A stretch of 64,000 nt of DNA, taken from Pseudoalteromonas shioyasakiensis. GTDB taxonomy: Bacteria > Pseudomonadota > Gammaproteobacteria > Enterobacterales > Alteromonadaceae. Position numbers and translations under genes: made by a program. The notes under the pieces are model-generated. The model was not told the origin of the DNA, did no database searches, and saw nothing but the letters and a program-made list of their open reading frames with translations. Below are positions 18,113 through 26,616 of the stretch, in pieces. The stretch is taken from NCBI RefSeq assembly GCF_024518675.1, contig NZ_JANIGL010000006.1:186001-250000 (forward strand), given 5' to 3'. The stretch's first letter is position 1, and each line of letters opens with the position of its first letter.

Positions 18113-20242
18113 ATGAATACTCGAGAGCCATTTTTGATTGCACAGTGCAAGGTTTGTTTACTTGAAAATAAATTGACTTGTGTGGATATGGAAGTGGTAT
18201 TGCAGCCTAAGTTTATTGAGTTACTGTGTCTTTTAGCTTCACGTTACCCCGATGCAATCACCCGTGATGAATTAATTGAAAAGGTTTGGGATGGTAATCA
18301 TTTTGTTGGGGAAAAAGCATTAACAAACGCTATCTGGCACCTTAGGAAATCTTTTAAAGAATTAGACCCAAGTCAAAGCTATATCGAAACGCTGAGAAAA
18401 ACAGGGTATCGATTAATGGTTTCCCCCACCGTAACCCCTAGCGTTGAAGTAAAGGGGGAAAGAACCAAGAAAGTGCAGGTTTTTAAAACAAAACCTGTTT
18501 ATGTTATCGCTCTAGCTATATTGATAATGGTTGCTCTAAGCCTATATATACTTCACTCATGGCGCACAAGCATACCAGCTGTGCAACCAGCGAACCTTAG
18601 CGGTTTCATTGAACCAGTTACTAGTAGTCCAGGGCGGGAATTGTTCCCAACAATTTCTAATGATAACCACTTTATGGTTTATTCATGGCGCCGTCCTGGT
18701 AGGCCAACTAATTTATATTTACGTGATCTATTTTCACCAGAGCAAGGGGTTAAAGCGTTAACTAATACCGAGTTTGTTGAAGGGCGTGCTGTTTTTAGTC
18801 GTGATTTGCAACGGCTATATTATTATAGACGTTTAAACAACCAACAGTGTGAGATAGTCGAGCATATAATTCGCAGTGCAGAGATTAAAGTATTAGCCAA
18901 CTGCCCGACGAGTTTCGCAACAGATCTTGACGTTAATTCACAAGGTACTGAATTGGTTTTTATCAGTGAAGTTCGAAATGTCTCAGGTAAACATACGGTG
19001 CTTAATATTCTTGATTTGACGGCCGCGAAACCGACTACTCGACAAATACCTTGCTTAGATATGTGCAATACTTACGATGAGTCTGTCGCATTTTCGCCTG
19101 ATGCGACACAGTTAGTTGTTTCACGGCATTTACCTAACGGTAATGAAGAGCTCTATTTAATTAGTGTTGCAAGTGGTGAAGCGCAACCGCTTACTTCAGG
19201 GTTTATAGATATTCGTGGTGTAGATTGGCACCCATTTAAGAATCAAGTGGTATTCTCCGGAGTAAAACTAGGTGAACGACGCGGCTATGTTTTTAATCTA
19301 GACCGCGGTACGCTCACGGACACAAAAATTAAGGGCTTGAGTTACCCAGAGTACGCTACAGATGGTAGTTTATACTTTCATCAATGGCATATAGATTCTG
19401 CATTGATGCGCATAGAAACAAATAAGTCATTAGTTAGTTCGCCTTTCCCAATTCTATCTATGCACTTTAATATGCGCTTTGCTGATTACAATCGTACCAG
19501 AAATAAAATCGCATTTGTTTCTAATGAGTCTGGTAATCATGAGTTGTGGATTGCGAACCCTGATGGCACAAACCGAGAACAATTAAGTAACTTACAAGCC
19601 AGTATATACAACCCTATATGGTCTTATGATGGCCGTTATATTGCGTATACTGCTCATGTTGATGATGAAAATAAGTTGTTTATCTATGATTTTAAAAAGT
19701 TAAGCAGCACAGTGTTTGCTACAGGCTTTAAGTTCCATGGGAAACCTGCATGGGGTGCAGATAGTCAAAGTTTACTTGTGTCAGATAAAACATATGTCTA
19801 TCGTTTTAATTTAGAGGGTGAGAACCTAGGCAAAGCGATTGAGCAACCTGCTTATTATGCCTTTGAAACAGAACAGCAGGATGTGGTATTTGCTAACCAA
19901 GATGCCAGCAAATTGTTAATTAAAGACCATATCACCGGAATTGAAAGTGTGCTGGTTGCAGATATTAACTTATCAAACCGTTTTGCTTGGTATTATGTGC
20001 ATGCCAGAGATGGGCTTTCAGAAAAAATATTTTACTTTAATGTCAATCAAGGTGATTATCGCTTAAGTTTTTATGATCTGGCAACCAAGCAGCATCAAGA
20101 TGTTATGCGCTTGCCAGAGCGTGCATTTAGTCGTTCGTCAGGGTTAACGTTCATTCCTAATTTAGACTGGTTGGTATACACCGCGTACAAATCACCACAA
20201 ATAGATATTAAGCGTATTAAGGCGCAAGACTTACCTGAGTAA
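18113..20242 (+). CDS. CadC-like membrane-anchored transcriptional regulator with TolB-like beta-propeller
   Basis: One-component regulator of about 709 aa. N-terminal OmpR/CadC-type winged helix (about residues 5-105: LQPKFIELLCLLASRYPDAI, DELIEKVWDG, NAIWHLRKSF, TLRKTGYRL), a linker, one transmembrane helix (about 128-148, VYVIALAILIMVALSLYIL), and a large periplasmic part with TolB/PD40-type propeller repeats (VYSWRRPGRPTNLYLRD, AFSPDATQLVVSRHLPNG, FVSNESGNHELWIANPDG, WSYDGRYIAYTAHVD). It probably senses an envelope signal and binds DNA from the membrane. The divergent TonB receptor is the obvious candidate target. Start uncertain: ATG at 18092 is equally possible and neither has a good ribosome-binding site. 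Confidence 0.85.
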   Translation: MNTREPFLIAQCKVCLLENKLTCVDMEVVLQPKFIELLCLLASRYPDAITRDELIEKVWDGNHFVGEKALTNAIWHLRKSFKELDPSQSYIETLRKTGYRLMVSPTVTPSVEVKGERTKKVQVFKTKPVYVIALAILIMVALSLYILHSWRTSIPAVQPANLSGFIEPVTSSPGRELFPTISNDNHFMVYSWRRPGRPTNLYLRDLFSPEQGVKALTNTEFVEGRAVFSRDLQRLYYYRRLNNQQCEIVEHIIRSAEIKVLANCPTSFATDLDVNSQGTELVFISEVRNVSGKHTVLNILDLTAAKPTTRQIPCLDMCNTYDESVAFSPDATQLVVSRHLPNGNEELYLISVASGEAQPLTSGFIDIRGVDWHPFKNQVVFSGVKLGERRGYVFNLDRGTLTDTKIKGLSYPEYATDGSLYFHQWHIDSALMRIETNKSLVSSPFPILSMHFNMRFADYNRTRNKIAFVSNESGNHELWIANPDGTNREQLSNLQASIYNPIWSYDGRYIAYTAHVDDENKLFIYDFKKLSSTVFATGFKFHGKPAWGADSQSLLVSDKTYVYRFNLEGENLGKAIEQPAYYAFETEQQDVVFANQDASKLLIKDHITGIESVLVADINLSNRFAWYYVHARDGLSEKIFYFNVNQGDYRLSFYDLATKQHQDVMRLPERAFSRSSGLTFIPNLDWLVYTAYKSPQIDIKRIKAQDLPE

Positions 20243-20243
20243 A

Positions 20244-20573
20244 CTAGCACTTACGGTAAGTGTCGCTGTTATTTTCATAAATATTAACACTCAAACTGTA
20301 TGATTCTCTACAGTAGGTGCGTAAGCAGTTAAGTAACCGCTCACTTAGGTCTTGTTTCTCGATGGTGGTTCTGCCTGCCATAATGTAGGCTGCGATATAA
20401 ATAAAGCCGTCTTTGCCTTCGCCTAACTGATAATGCTGATAGGCGATAGCCCGAGTTTTAATTGTTGATAGTTCAAATAAACCACTTTCATAGGTGGTTT
20501 GATGTACCTTATCGACCAAAACCTGAGGTAAAAGTGGTAAATCTTCAGAATGCTCAATCACAATATGGGGCAT
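20244..20573 (-). CDS. 5-carboxymethyl-2-hydroxymuconate isomerase family protein
   Basis: Small tautomerase-superfamily protein (109 aa) resembling HpaF/CHMI, which isomerises 5-carboxymethyl-2-hydroxymuconate in homoprotocatechuate breakdown. The N-terminus MPHIVIEHS leaves Pro1 as the catalytic base after Met removal, and the central and C-terminal blocks (IKTRAIAYQHYQLGEG, IYIAAYIMAGRT) follow the family. No other hpa genes are in the window, so this may be a stand-alone paralogue with another substrate. AGGAG sits upstream of the ATG, inside the 9-nt gap after the preceding outer-membrane protein gene, indicating an operon with it. Convergent with the CadC-like regulator, 1 nt apart. Confidence 0.8.
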   Translation of the reverse strand: MPHIVIEHSEDLPLLPQVLVDKVHQTTYESGLFELSTIKTRAIAYQHYQLGEGKDGFIYIAAYIMAGRTTIEKQDLSERLLNCLRTYCRESYSLSVNIYENNSDTYRKC

Positions 20574-20582
20574 CGTAAGCTC

Positions 20583-21170
20583 CTAAAAACGGTAAGTAAA
20601 ACCTAAACTTGTTTGAAATTGGTTTAGTACATCGCCATCAAAATGCCATAAACATTGCTCATCTTCGTCGGTGGGCAAAGTGCAGTTAACCGTGCTTTCG
20701 TTGTTAACTATAGTTGCCAACCAGCGGGTTTCAAATAAAACCCGAGCTTTGTCACTAAACAAATACTCAACACCACCATAAAGTCCGCTGGCAAAGAATA
20801 CGTCGTTACTTGTGAAGTTAGTTTGTACATAATTGGCGCCTAGTTGTGCACCTACATAACTATTTATATGATTGCTTAATGCTACTTCAACCGCACTTTG
20901 GAATAAAAAGTACTTCATGGTTATATCTTTATTATTTGTATTCTCAAGCTCATTGTTACTTTGTGCAAAGTAAAAACCGTAGCGTGCACGGTCAATATTT
21001 CTATCAATACTAAAGGCAAAGTGCTCACCATCGTTTAGCTCAATTTCTAGCGCTTCTTTGGTCTCAAGTGACTGATTAAAGTTTTTACCAGCGTATACAG
21101 TGACGGAGTAATCATCTTGGGCGCAAACATTGGCGATAAAAAAGCACAGCGGGATCAGAATCTTTTTCAT
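20583..21170 (-). CDS. Predicted outer-membrane beta-barrel protein
   Basis: Unrecognised exported protein (195 aa). Signal peptide MKKILIPLCFFIANVCAQ, then alternating hydrophobic/polar strands (VTVYAGKNF, HFAFSIDRN, ARYGFYFAQS, SYVGAQLGANYV) and a barrel-type C-terminus ending in an aromatic residue (FQTSLGFTYRF), the usual BAM recognition signal. Two Cys in the last third (CTLPTDEDEQC) could form a loop disulfide. Length fits an 8-strand barrel such as the OmpA/OmpW type. Followed 9 nt later by the CHMI-like gene. Function unknown. Confidence 0.7.
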   Translation of the reverse strand: MKKILIPLCFFIANVCAQDDYSVTVYAGKNFNQSLETKEALEIELNDGEHFAFSIDRNIDRARYGFYFAQSNNELENTNNKDITMKYFLFQSAVEVALSNHINSYVGAQLGANYVQTNFTSNDVFFASGLYGGVEYLFSDKARVLFETRWLATIVNNESTVNCTLPTDEDEQCLWHFDGDVLNQFQTSLGFTYRF

Positions 21171-21292
21171 TGTATAGGAGCTCGTTGTTGAAGAAATTTT
21201 CAGTTACTATTGAAGCATAGCTATTGTTAAAATGTAACCACGCAGCGCACTATTGTAGTGGATTTGTTGACACATTGAATAAAAGGAAAGGT

Positions 21293-21763
21293 ATGAAATC
21301 ATTAAAAGTAATGGGCTTATTGGGATTTTTAGCTTTGCAAGTAGGGTGTTCAGATGATGCTGCTTCAGTGAGTTTAGGGTTGTTTACCACCAAAGATATT
21401 AAAGTTAACTCTCAGCAAGACCCTTTAGTGGAAGGGGTAACGTGCCATATTAGTCATATTGAAGCCAACCTAGATTTTTCTGATCCGTCAGATATGTCAA
21501 TCGCATGCCGACAAACTGGGCCAATCACCGCGGATCAATTACAAGCAATCGATCGTAGTAAATCAGGTGAGGTGGTGTTTAAATCGTCAAAAAGTATTTT
21601 ATTTAAATCACTGAAAGTACGCCGTATTTATGATGCGCAAACACGAACGTTACTATATTTATCGTATTCTACCAAAGAGTCTACAGGTAGCCATCATCAT
21701 GCCTTATCGACAGTGCCTTTATATAACACGCAAGCATGGCAGTGGGCACTACAGCAACAATAA
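21293..21763 (+). CDS. creA: CreA family lipoprotein
   Basis: CreA-family protein of unknown role (156 aa), exported. Signal peptide MKSLKVMGLLGFLALQVGC ends in a lipobox-like QVGC; the mature part carries the family pattern (VSLGLFTTKDIKVNSQQDP, GVTCHISH, SIACRQTGPI, VVFKSSKSILFKSLKVRRIYD, LSYSTKESTGSHHHALS). A longer in-frame ORF begins at 21224, but AAGGAAAGGT directly before the ATG at 21293 and the signal peptide decide the start. It heads a run of closely spaced plus-strand genes ending with the gamma-glutamylcyclotransferase-like gene. Confidence 0.85.
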   Translation: MKSLKVMGLLGFLALQVGCSDDAASVSLGLFTTKDIKVNSQQDPLVEGVTCHISHIEANLDFSDPSDMSIACRQTGPITADQLQAIDRSKSGEVVFKSSKSILFKSLKVRRIYDAQTRTLLYLSYSTKESTGSHHHALSTVPLYNTQAWQWALQQQ

Positions 21764-21778
21764 TCAAAAGAGTACTTT

Positions 21779-22561
21779 ATGTTAGCGTTATTTAAATCCA
21801 AGCCCCTATTAGACACACAAGAGCAGCAGTGGTTAATTGATACTTTTATTTGGGCTGTAGAGAATTTCGACAGTGATTACTTTATTAATGAGACCCAATT
21901 AGTCCTGCCTAATCACCAATGCTTTCCTGATCCGGTATCAAGTATTGAAGAAATGGCAAGTAAAGTATTTGAACGCGTGGTGGGTTATGCCGGCATGCAA
22001 GCTTGGCCAATTCAACTAGTTGCGCCGGCGCAGTTGCAGCCTCAAGTTTTTCCACATTTTACATTTGCGCGAAGGTTGCGAGGCAAGCACAGTGAATTAG
22101 TTACGGCACCGCCACATAAGGTAAATGTGTCGTTCAACCCTAACCAAATAAATCAACCGCAAGATTTAGTGGCAAGTTTTGCCGGGACTCTTGCCACCAT
22201 TATGATTCACCATGTGGGTGTTTTACCTCCTGGCGGTAAAGAGTTGCTACCACAAGCAACAGATGCCTTAGCCTGTTTTTTAGGTTTTGGTGTCATGATG
22301 AGTAACACGGTTTATCAGTTTAAAGGGGGCTGTGGCTCTTGTTATAACCCTTATGCCAATAGGCAAGCTGCCTTAACGGAAACGCAAACATTATTCCTGC
22401 ATGCATTAGTATGCCACTTCAAAGGGCATCAAGACTCTAAAAAGTTCTTAAAATCACATTTACGCAGCCAATTTAAAAGAGCGCAAAGAGAAATCAAAGC
22501 ATTAATTAATGACACTGCAAACCCTTTGTTATTAATACTTGATGAAAAGAAGGCCGGATAA
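21779..22561 (+). CDS. Conserved hypothetical protein
   Basis: Not recognised. 260 aa, no signal peptide or membrane segment. Visible features: an acidic/aromatic N-terminal part (DTFIWAVENFDSDYFINETQLVLP), a central HHVGVLPPGG, a conserved-looking helix CFLGFGVMMSN after an acidic ATDALA, a CGSC motif (GGCGSCYNPYANRQAALTE) and a basic C-terminal end (SQFKRAQREIKAL). The LGFGVMMSN and RQAALTE pattern resembles putative metalloprotease-like cytosolic proteins I have seen in other bacteria, but no HExxH motif is present here, so no function is proposed. 15 nt after creA and overlapping the LysE-type gene: probably one operon. Confidence 0.7.
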   Translation: MLALFKSKPLLDTQEQQWLIDTFIWAVENFDSDYFINETQLVLPNHQCFPDPVSSIEEMASKVFERVVGYAGMQAWPIQLVAPAQLQPQVFPHFTFARRLRGKHSELVTAPPHKVNVSFNPNQINQPQDLVASFAGTLATIMIHHVGVLPPGGKELLPQATDALACFLGFGVMMSNTVYQFKGGCGSCYNPYANRQAALTETQTLFLHALVCHFKGHQDSKKFLKSHLRSQFKRAQREIKALINDTANPLLLILDEKKAG

Positions 22562-23189
22562 CAGTTTGAATTACTTAGATGAATTTTTTCTTATCGCTTT
22601 AGCACACTTTTTTGCAGTTGCCAGTCCAGGGCCCGACTTTGCGATTGTACTAAAGCAAAGTATCCAGCATGGTAGACGCAATGCACTGTGGACTAGCTTT
22701 GGTGTCGGGTTAGCGATATTACTTCATGTTGGCTATTGCTTATTAGGAGTTGCGGTTCTTTTAGCGCAATCGCCAGCTGTATTTATGACACTAAAATACT
22801 TAGCTGGCGCTTATTTAGCCTATATAGGATTACAAGCGCTACGAAGCGCTAAACCCGCTGCAAACACTCGCGAAGAAGTAACACAAAGCCAAAGTGAAGA
22901 GTCACTCTGGATTGCTTTTCGGCGTGGTTTTTTAACGAATGCCTTAAACTCCAAAGCGACCTTATTTTTTATGTCGTTATTTACCTTGGTGATCAGTCAA
23001 ACAACACCGCTTTTGATGCAAGCTGGATATGGTCTTTATATGGCTGTTGCAACTTGGCTTTGGTTTTCATTTTTATCACTGGTGTTATCTAAACCTAATG
23101 TACGTGGCTTTTTTCAAAGAAGCGGTTATTGGTTTGACCGTGGTATAGGCGTGATTTTAATCGCGTTAGCAATACGCGTCGTTTTATAG
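22542..23189 (+). CDS. LysE/RhtB family amino-acid exporter
   Basis: Inner-membrane exporter of the LysE/RhtB superfamily, about 215 aa with six hydrophobic segments. The family signature is near the N-terminus: FAVASPGPDFAIVLKQS; later LTNALNSKATLFFMSLF is the second conserved block. It probably exports amino acids or related metabolites; the substrate cannot be read. The start is uncertain: ATG 22542 overlaps the previous gene by 20 nt, while TTG 22566 has a more plausible upstream AAGG and gives a shorter N-terminus. Confidence 0.9.
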   Translation: MKRRPDNSLNYLDEFFLIALAHFFAVASPGPDFAIVLKQSIQHGRRNALWTSFGVGLAILLHVGYCLLGVAVLLAQSPAVFMTLKYLAGAYLAYIGLQALRSAKPAANTREEVTQSQSEESLWIAFRRGFLTNALNSKATLFFMSLFTLVISQTTPLLMQAGYGLYMAVATWLWFSFLSLVLSKPNVRGFFQRSGYWFDRGIGVILIALAIRVVL

Positions 23190-23201
23190 GAGTAAATAAA
23201 C

Positions 23202-23696
23202 ATGGCACTTTATAATTTTTCGTTTGGCTCAAATATGTCGTCAAACCGATTATTGGCCCGCCTGCCTGAAGTTAAACGTGTTGGTACGGCTCGGTTAATC
23301 GGCTATGAGCTTACTTTTGATATGGTAAGTCTTGATGGCTCAGGTAAGTGCAGTGTTAAAGAAAGTGCTGAGCCTGGGGCGCAAGTGTATGGTGTTGTTT
23401 ATCAATTAACTCCTGCGGAAAAAGAAGTGCTCGATAGCATTGAAGGGCCACGTTACGATTGTGTCGACATTGAAGTGACATTACTTGATGGCGAAAAAAT
23501 AGCAGCACATTGTTATATAGCTAATACGACAGATGAGACAATCCTCCCCTATGACTGGTACATAGAGCACGTTCATCGCGGAGCGCTTGAAGCGGGCTTG
23601 CCAAATGAGTACAGTGAGAATATTAAATCTCGGCCAACCCGCCCAGATAGCGATAAAGTACGAGCTGCCGTAGAGTTTGCCGTACATCAACAATAA
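23202..23696 (+). CDS. Gamma-glutamylcyclotransferase-like (GGCT/AIG2) protein
   Basis: 164-aa protein of the GGCT-like fold. N-terminal signature NFSFGSNMSSNRL matches the phosphate-binding YGSNL loop and the acidic VLDSIEGP carries the likely catalytic Glu. Such enzymes release 5-oxoproline from gamma-glutamyl amino acids or gamma-glutamylamines; the specific substrate is unknown. A GGAG ribosome-binding site lies just before the ATG and the gene follows the exporter by 12 nt, so the two may be cotranscribed. Confidence 0.85.
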   Translation: MALYNFSFGSNMSSNRLLARLPEVKRVGTARLIGYELTFDMVSLDGSGKCSVKESAEPGAQVYGVVYQLTPAEKEVLDSIEGPRYDCVDIEVTLLDGEKIAAHCYIANTTDETILPYDWYIEHVHRGALEAGLPNEYSENIKSRPTRPDSDKVRAAVEFAVHQQ

Positions 23697-23715
23697 TAAA
23701 ACGCCAAGGAACGTT

Positions 23716-25260
23716 ATGAAATTAACTAAACTCGCCATTGCTGCCTCATTATTAACTGGCTTTGCATTTAATAGCCATGCTGAGATAGACACTAAGCAGC
23801 TCAATCAAGTAATTGAAAATTCAATGGCACGTTTTGATGTACCGGGTATGGCAGTCGCGGTTGTCGAAAATGACAAAGTGGTGTTTGTCAAAGGCTTTGG
23901 TGTCAGTCATATAGATACCGGCAACAAAGTTAATAAAGATACCTTATTTGGTATCGCTTCAAATAGTAAAGCATTCACCGCTGCGGCATTAGCTAAATTG
24001 GTTGATGAAGAAAAAATCAGCTGGGACGATAAGGTCATTGATCACTTACCGGAATTTCGCTTATACGACCCGTATGTCACTCGTGAAATGACCATTCGAG
24101 ATCTACTCAGTCATCGCAGTGGTCTAGGGCTTGGCCAAGGTGATTTAATGATCTGGCCTGATACCGATAAATCGGTTGAAGAGATTCTTGCAGGCTTAAA
24201 ATACCTCAAACCTGCTAGCAGTTTTCGTAGTAAATACGCTTATAACAACTTAATGTTTGTCACCGCAGGTGAAGTGGTTGCCCGTGTATCTGGGATGAGC
24301 TGGAATGACTACATCGAAGAAAATATTCTTCAACCGTTAAAAATGAATAACTCCCGTGCTGGTTTTTCTCGTATTCCAAGCAGTAATAAAAATTGGGCAA
24401 CAGGGCATATTCCAATGGATGGCAAGCTGAATCCATTCTTTGTTAATTACCTAGAAGATTTTCGCGGGGCAGGGGCGATTGCATCTAGCGTTAGTGATAT
24501 GAGTCAATGGCTTCGTACACAACTTGCTGGTGGCAAAATGCCAAATGGTGAGCAGCTCTTTAGTGAAAAGCAGCAAGCGCAAATGTGGCACCCACATATT
24601 ACCTCATTGGCGTCAGAAAAAGCCTATGAGGTATATCGTCAACAGTTTAGAGGTTACGGTTTAGGCTGGAGTATTGAAGACTTTCATGGGGTTAAAAAGC
24701 TTGGTCATGGCGGTGGTATTTTAGGTATGGTGTCGCAAGTTACCTTAGTGCCAGAGAAAAACCTAGGCATCGTTATCTTGAGTAACCAGCAAGCATTCAG
24801 TGCACTTTCTGCGATTACCTATGAAGTGTTAGAAGATGCTTTTGAGCTTGAAGATAAAGACTGGGTTGAGGATTTAGCGAAAAAACATTTTGAAGGAAAA
24901 CAAAAAGCTTACGCTAATGCCAAACCTGAAGCGCCGGCAGATTACCAACCACAACTACCAAACATTAGTTACACCGGTACTTTGCATGATGATTGGTATG
25001 GTGATGTGGTAGTGGAAGAGTTAGACGGCAAGTTACGTATTGATCTTACTCATACTAAACGTTTAAAAGGCCAGCTTGAGCACTATACTGGCAATACTTT
25101 TATTGTGAAGTGGGATGAGAAACTACTCGAAGCAGATGCGTATATCGAGTTTAGTATGACGCCTAATAACCGTGTGCAAAGTGCTAAAATGCGAGCAGTA
25201 TCAACCGCGGTGACAGACTTTAGCTTTGATTTTAGAAACCTTAATTTAAAAGCAAAGTAA
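23716..25260 (+). CDS. Serine hydrolase, beta-lactamase class C family, with DUF3471-like C-terminus
   Basis: Exported beta-lactamase-fold hydrolase (514 aa), likely an esterase or D-amino-acid peptidase rather than a resistance enzyme. Signal peptide to about residue 22 (SHAEID). Motifs: SNSK (catalytic Ser and Lys, in GIASNSKAFTAAALAKL), YNN (YAYNNLMFVTAG) and HGGG (KKLGHGGGILGM). The C-terminal about 110 residues (YTGTLHDDWYGDVVVEELDGKL) resemble the DUF3471 add-on often seen in this family. AAGGA precedes the ATG at 23716; the upstream in-frame codons overlap the previous gene and would spoil the signal peptide. Confidence 0.92.
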   Translation: MKLTKLAIAASLLTGFAFNSHAEIDTKQLNQVIENSMARFDVPGMAVAVVENDKVVFVKGFGVSHIDTGNKVNKDTLFGIASNSKAFTAAALAKLVDEEKISWDDKVIDHLPEFRLYDPYVTREMTIRDLLSHRSGLGLGQGDLMIWPDTDKSVEEILAGLKYLKPASSFRSKYAYNNLMFVTAGEVVARVSGMSWNDYIEENILQPLKMNNSRAGFSRIPSSNKNWATGHIPMDGKLNPFFVNYLEDFRGAGAIASSVSDMSQWLRTQLAGGKMPNGEQLFSEKQQAQMWHPHITSLASEKAYEVYRQQFRGYGLGWSIEDFHGVKKLGHGGGILGMVSQVTLVPEKNLGIVILSNQQAFSALSAITYEVLEDAFELEDKDWVEDLAKKHFEGKQKAYANAKPEAPADYQPQLPNISYTGTLHDDWYGDVVVEELDGKLRIDLTHTKRLKGQLEHYTGNTFIVKWDEKLLEADAYIEFSMTPNNRVQSAKMRAVSTAVTDFSFDFRNLNLKAK

Positions 25261-25271
25261 ACCAAAGTCGC

Positions 25272-25298
25272 AGAGCTACCATTTGGTGGCTTTGTTAT
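25272..25298 (+). terminator. Possible terminator after the serine hydrolase
   Basis: Stem around GCTACC/GGTGGC (25275-25290) with a 4-nt loop followed by TTTGTTATT. Confidence 0.4.
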
Positions 25299-25329
25299 TA
25301 TGGCTCGATTAACTTAGTTGGAGCTTGGT

Positions 25330-26247
25330 ATGCGTACCGCGATTATTTCTCACCCACATTGCCGTAAACATAAAATGATTGATGATCACCCTGAGTGCCC
25401 AGAGCGTTTGGATGCGATTGCCGATCGGTTATTGGCCAGTGGGCTTGATATTGCAGTCCAACAAAAGCAGGCACCTAAAGCGCAGCGTGAACATTATTTA
25501 TTAGCGCATGACGAAGCCTTAGTTAATCACGTTGAGCGTACTTTACCCCTTGAAGGGCTTGTATCACTAGATGGTGATACATGGTTATGCCCTGATTCGC
25601 AAAAGGCTGTTGAGCGTGCAGTAGGTGCAGGCCTACTTGCCGTTGATGAAATATTAGCAGATAACCTTGATGCCGCATTTTGCTCGGTCAGACCGCCTGG
25701 GCATCATGCAACACGCGCGACATCTGCTGGTTTTTGTGTTTATAACAATTTAGCCATTGCGGTAAAGTATGCACAAAGCAAAGGGGTGAAGCGTATTGCC
25801 ATTGTTGACTTTGATGTTCACCACGGTAATGGCACTCAAGATATTTTTATTGATGACGATTCGGTATTGTTTTGTTCGTTATTTCAATACCCTTTCTACC
25901 CTAATACTGCGGTTGAGAATAACGCCACACTGGTTAATTCACCGTTGCCGATTGCCAGTGATGGTTCAGATTTAAAAGCCTTATATGAGCAGCAGTGGTT
26001 ACCTAAACTCAGTGTGTTTCAGCCTGAACTTATTTTTATTAGTGCAGGTTTTGATGCACACCTAGAAGATGATATGGCAAGCTTAAAGTTTGTGGAAGAT
26101 GATTATGCTTGGCTTACAGAGCAATTAGCGACACTTAGTAAACAGTTAGGTTGCAAGGGGATCATCTCATACCTTGAAGGTGGTTATGCGCTGTCTGCGC
26201 TTGGTAGAAGTGCCATCGCTCATGTAAAAGCCTTAGTCGATAGCTAA
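25330..26247 (+). CDS. Histone deacetylase-like (AcuC/HdaH) family hydrolase
   Basis: Zinc-dependent deacetylase of the arginase/HDAC fold (305 aa), expected to act on acetyl-lysine, acetylpolyamines or similar amides in the cytoplasm. Family motifs: CRKHKMIDDHPECPERL at the start, RPPGHHATRATSAGFCVYNN (the catalytic His pair), DFDVHHGNGTQDIF (zinc Asp/His), SAGFDAHLEDD (zinc Asp) and the late EGGY. GGAG 6 nt before the ATG at 25330 sets the start; an in-frame TTG at 25318 was not used. Its last 15 nt overlap the convergent small gene. Confidence 0.93.
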   Translation: MRTAIISHPHCRKHKMIDDHPECPERLDAIADRLLASGLDIAVQQKQAPKAQREHYLLAHDEALVNHVERTLPLEGLVSLDGDTWLCPDSQKAVERAVGAGLLAVDEILADNLDAAFCSVRPPGHHATRATSAGFCVYNNLAIAVKYAQSKGVKRIAIVDFDVHHGNGTQDIFIDDDSVLFCSLFQYPFYPNTAVENNATLVNSPLPIASDGSDLKALYEQQWLPKLSVFQPELIFISAGFDAHLEDDMASLKFVEDDYAWLTEQLATLSKQLGCKGIISYLEGGYALSALGRSAIAHVKALVDS

Positions 26248-26529
26248 TAATGTAAATGCTTGAGCTGGGGTAAGCGAATCAATTTTCCCCAAGCAGCATT
26301 GGCCCTCTTTGGCTAGGTAGTCTTTTACCAGGTAGGCGAGCTCTTTTGCATTAAGCGGTGGGGTTTGCACGCCACTTAAGGTTTGGTAACCATGTACCTT
26401 ATCTAGCATGATAATCTCATCTTTTTGCTGTTGGTTAAAACCGTATAGTGCGCTATCAATATCGCAAGCCTGCTCAATCAAGTCTAACTCTCCATTGTAG
26501 ATAATGATGATAGGGTATGTGCGTTCCAT
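26233..26529 (-). CDS. Small hypothetical protein (DUF4144-like)
   Basis: 98 aa, cytoplasmic, no membrane segment. The pattern (YPIIIIYNGELDLIEQ, IIMLDKVHGYQTL, LAYLVKDYLAKEGQCCLGKI, LTPAQAFTLL) resembles the DUF4144 family from memory, where a Cys pair in a GxCC context recurs; this is not certain. AGGAGG lies directly upstream of the ATG, supporting a real gene. It overlaps the HDAC-like gene tail to tail by 15 nt. Function unknown. Confidence 0.68.
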   Translation of the reverse strand: MERTYPIIIIYNGELDLIEQACDIDSALYGFNQQQKDEIIMLDKVHGYQTLSGVQTPPLNAKELAYLVKDYLAKEGQCCLGKIDSLTPAQAFTLLAID

Positions 26530-26616
26530 ATAGCCTCCTTACTGTGATAGAAACAAACAATTACTTAGTCAAGCTTGGATAATTGTTTGTATCTTTTTGT
26601 ATATTTTGAGTCGAAC

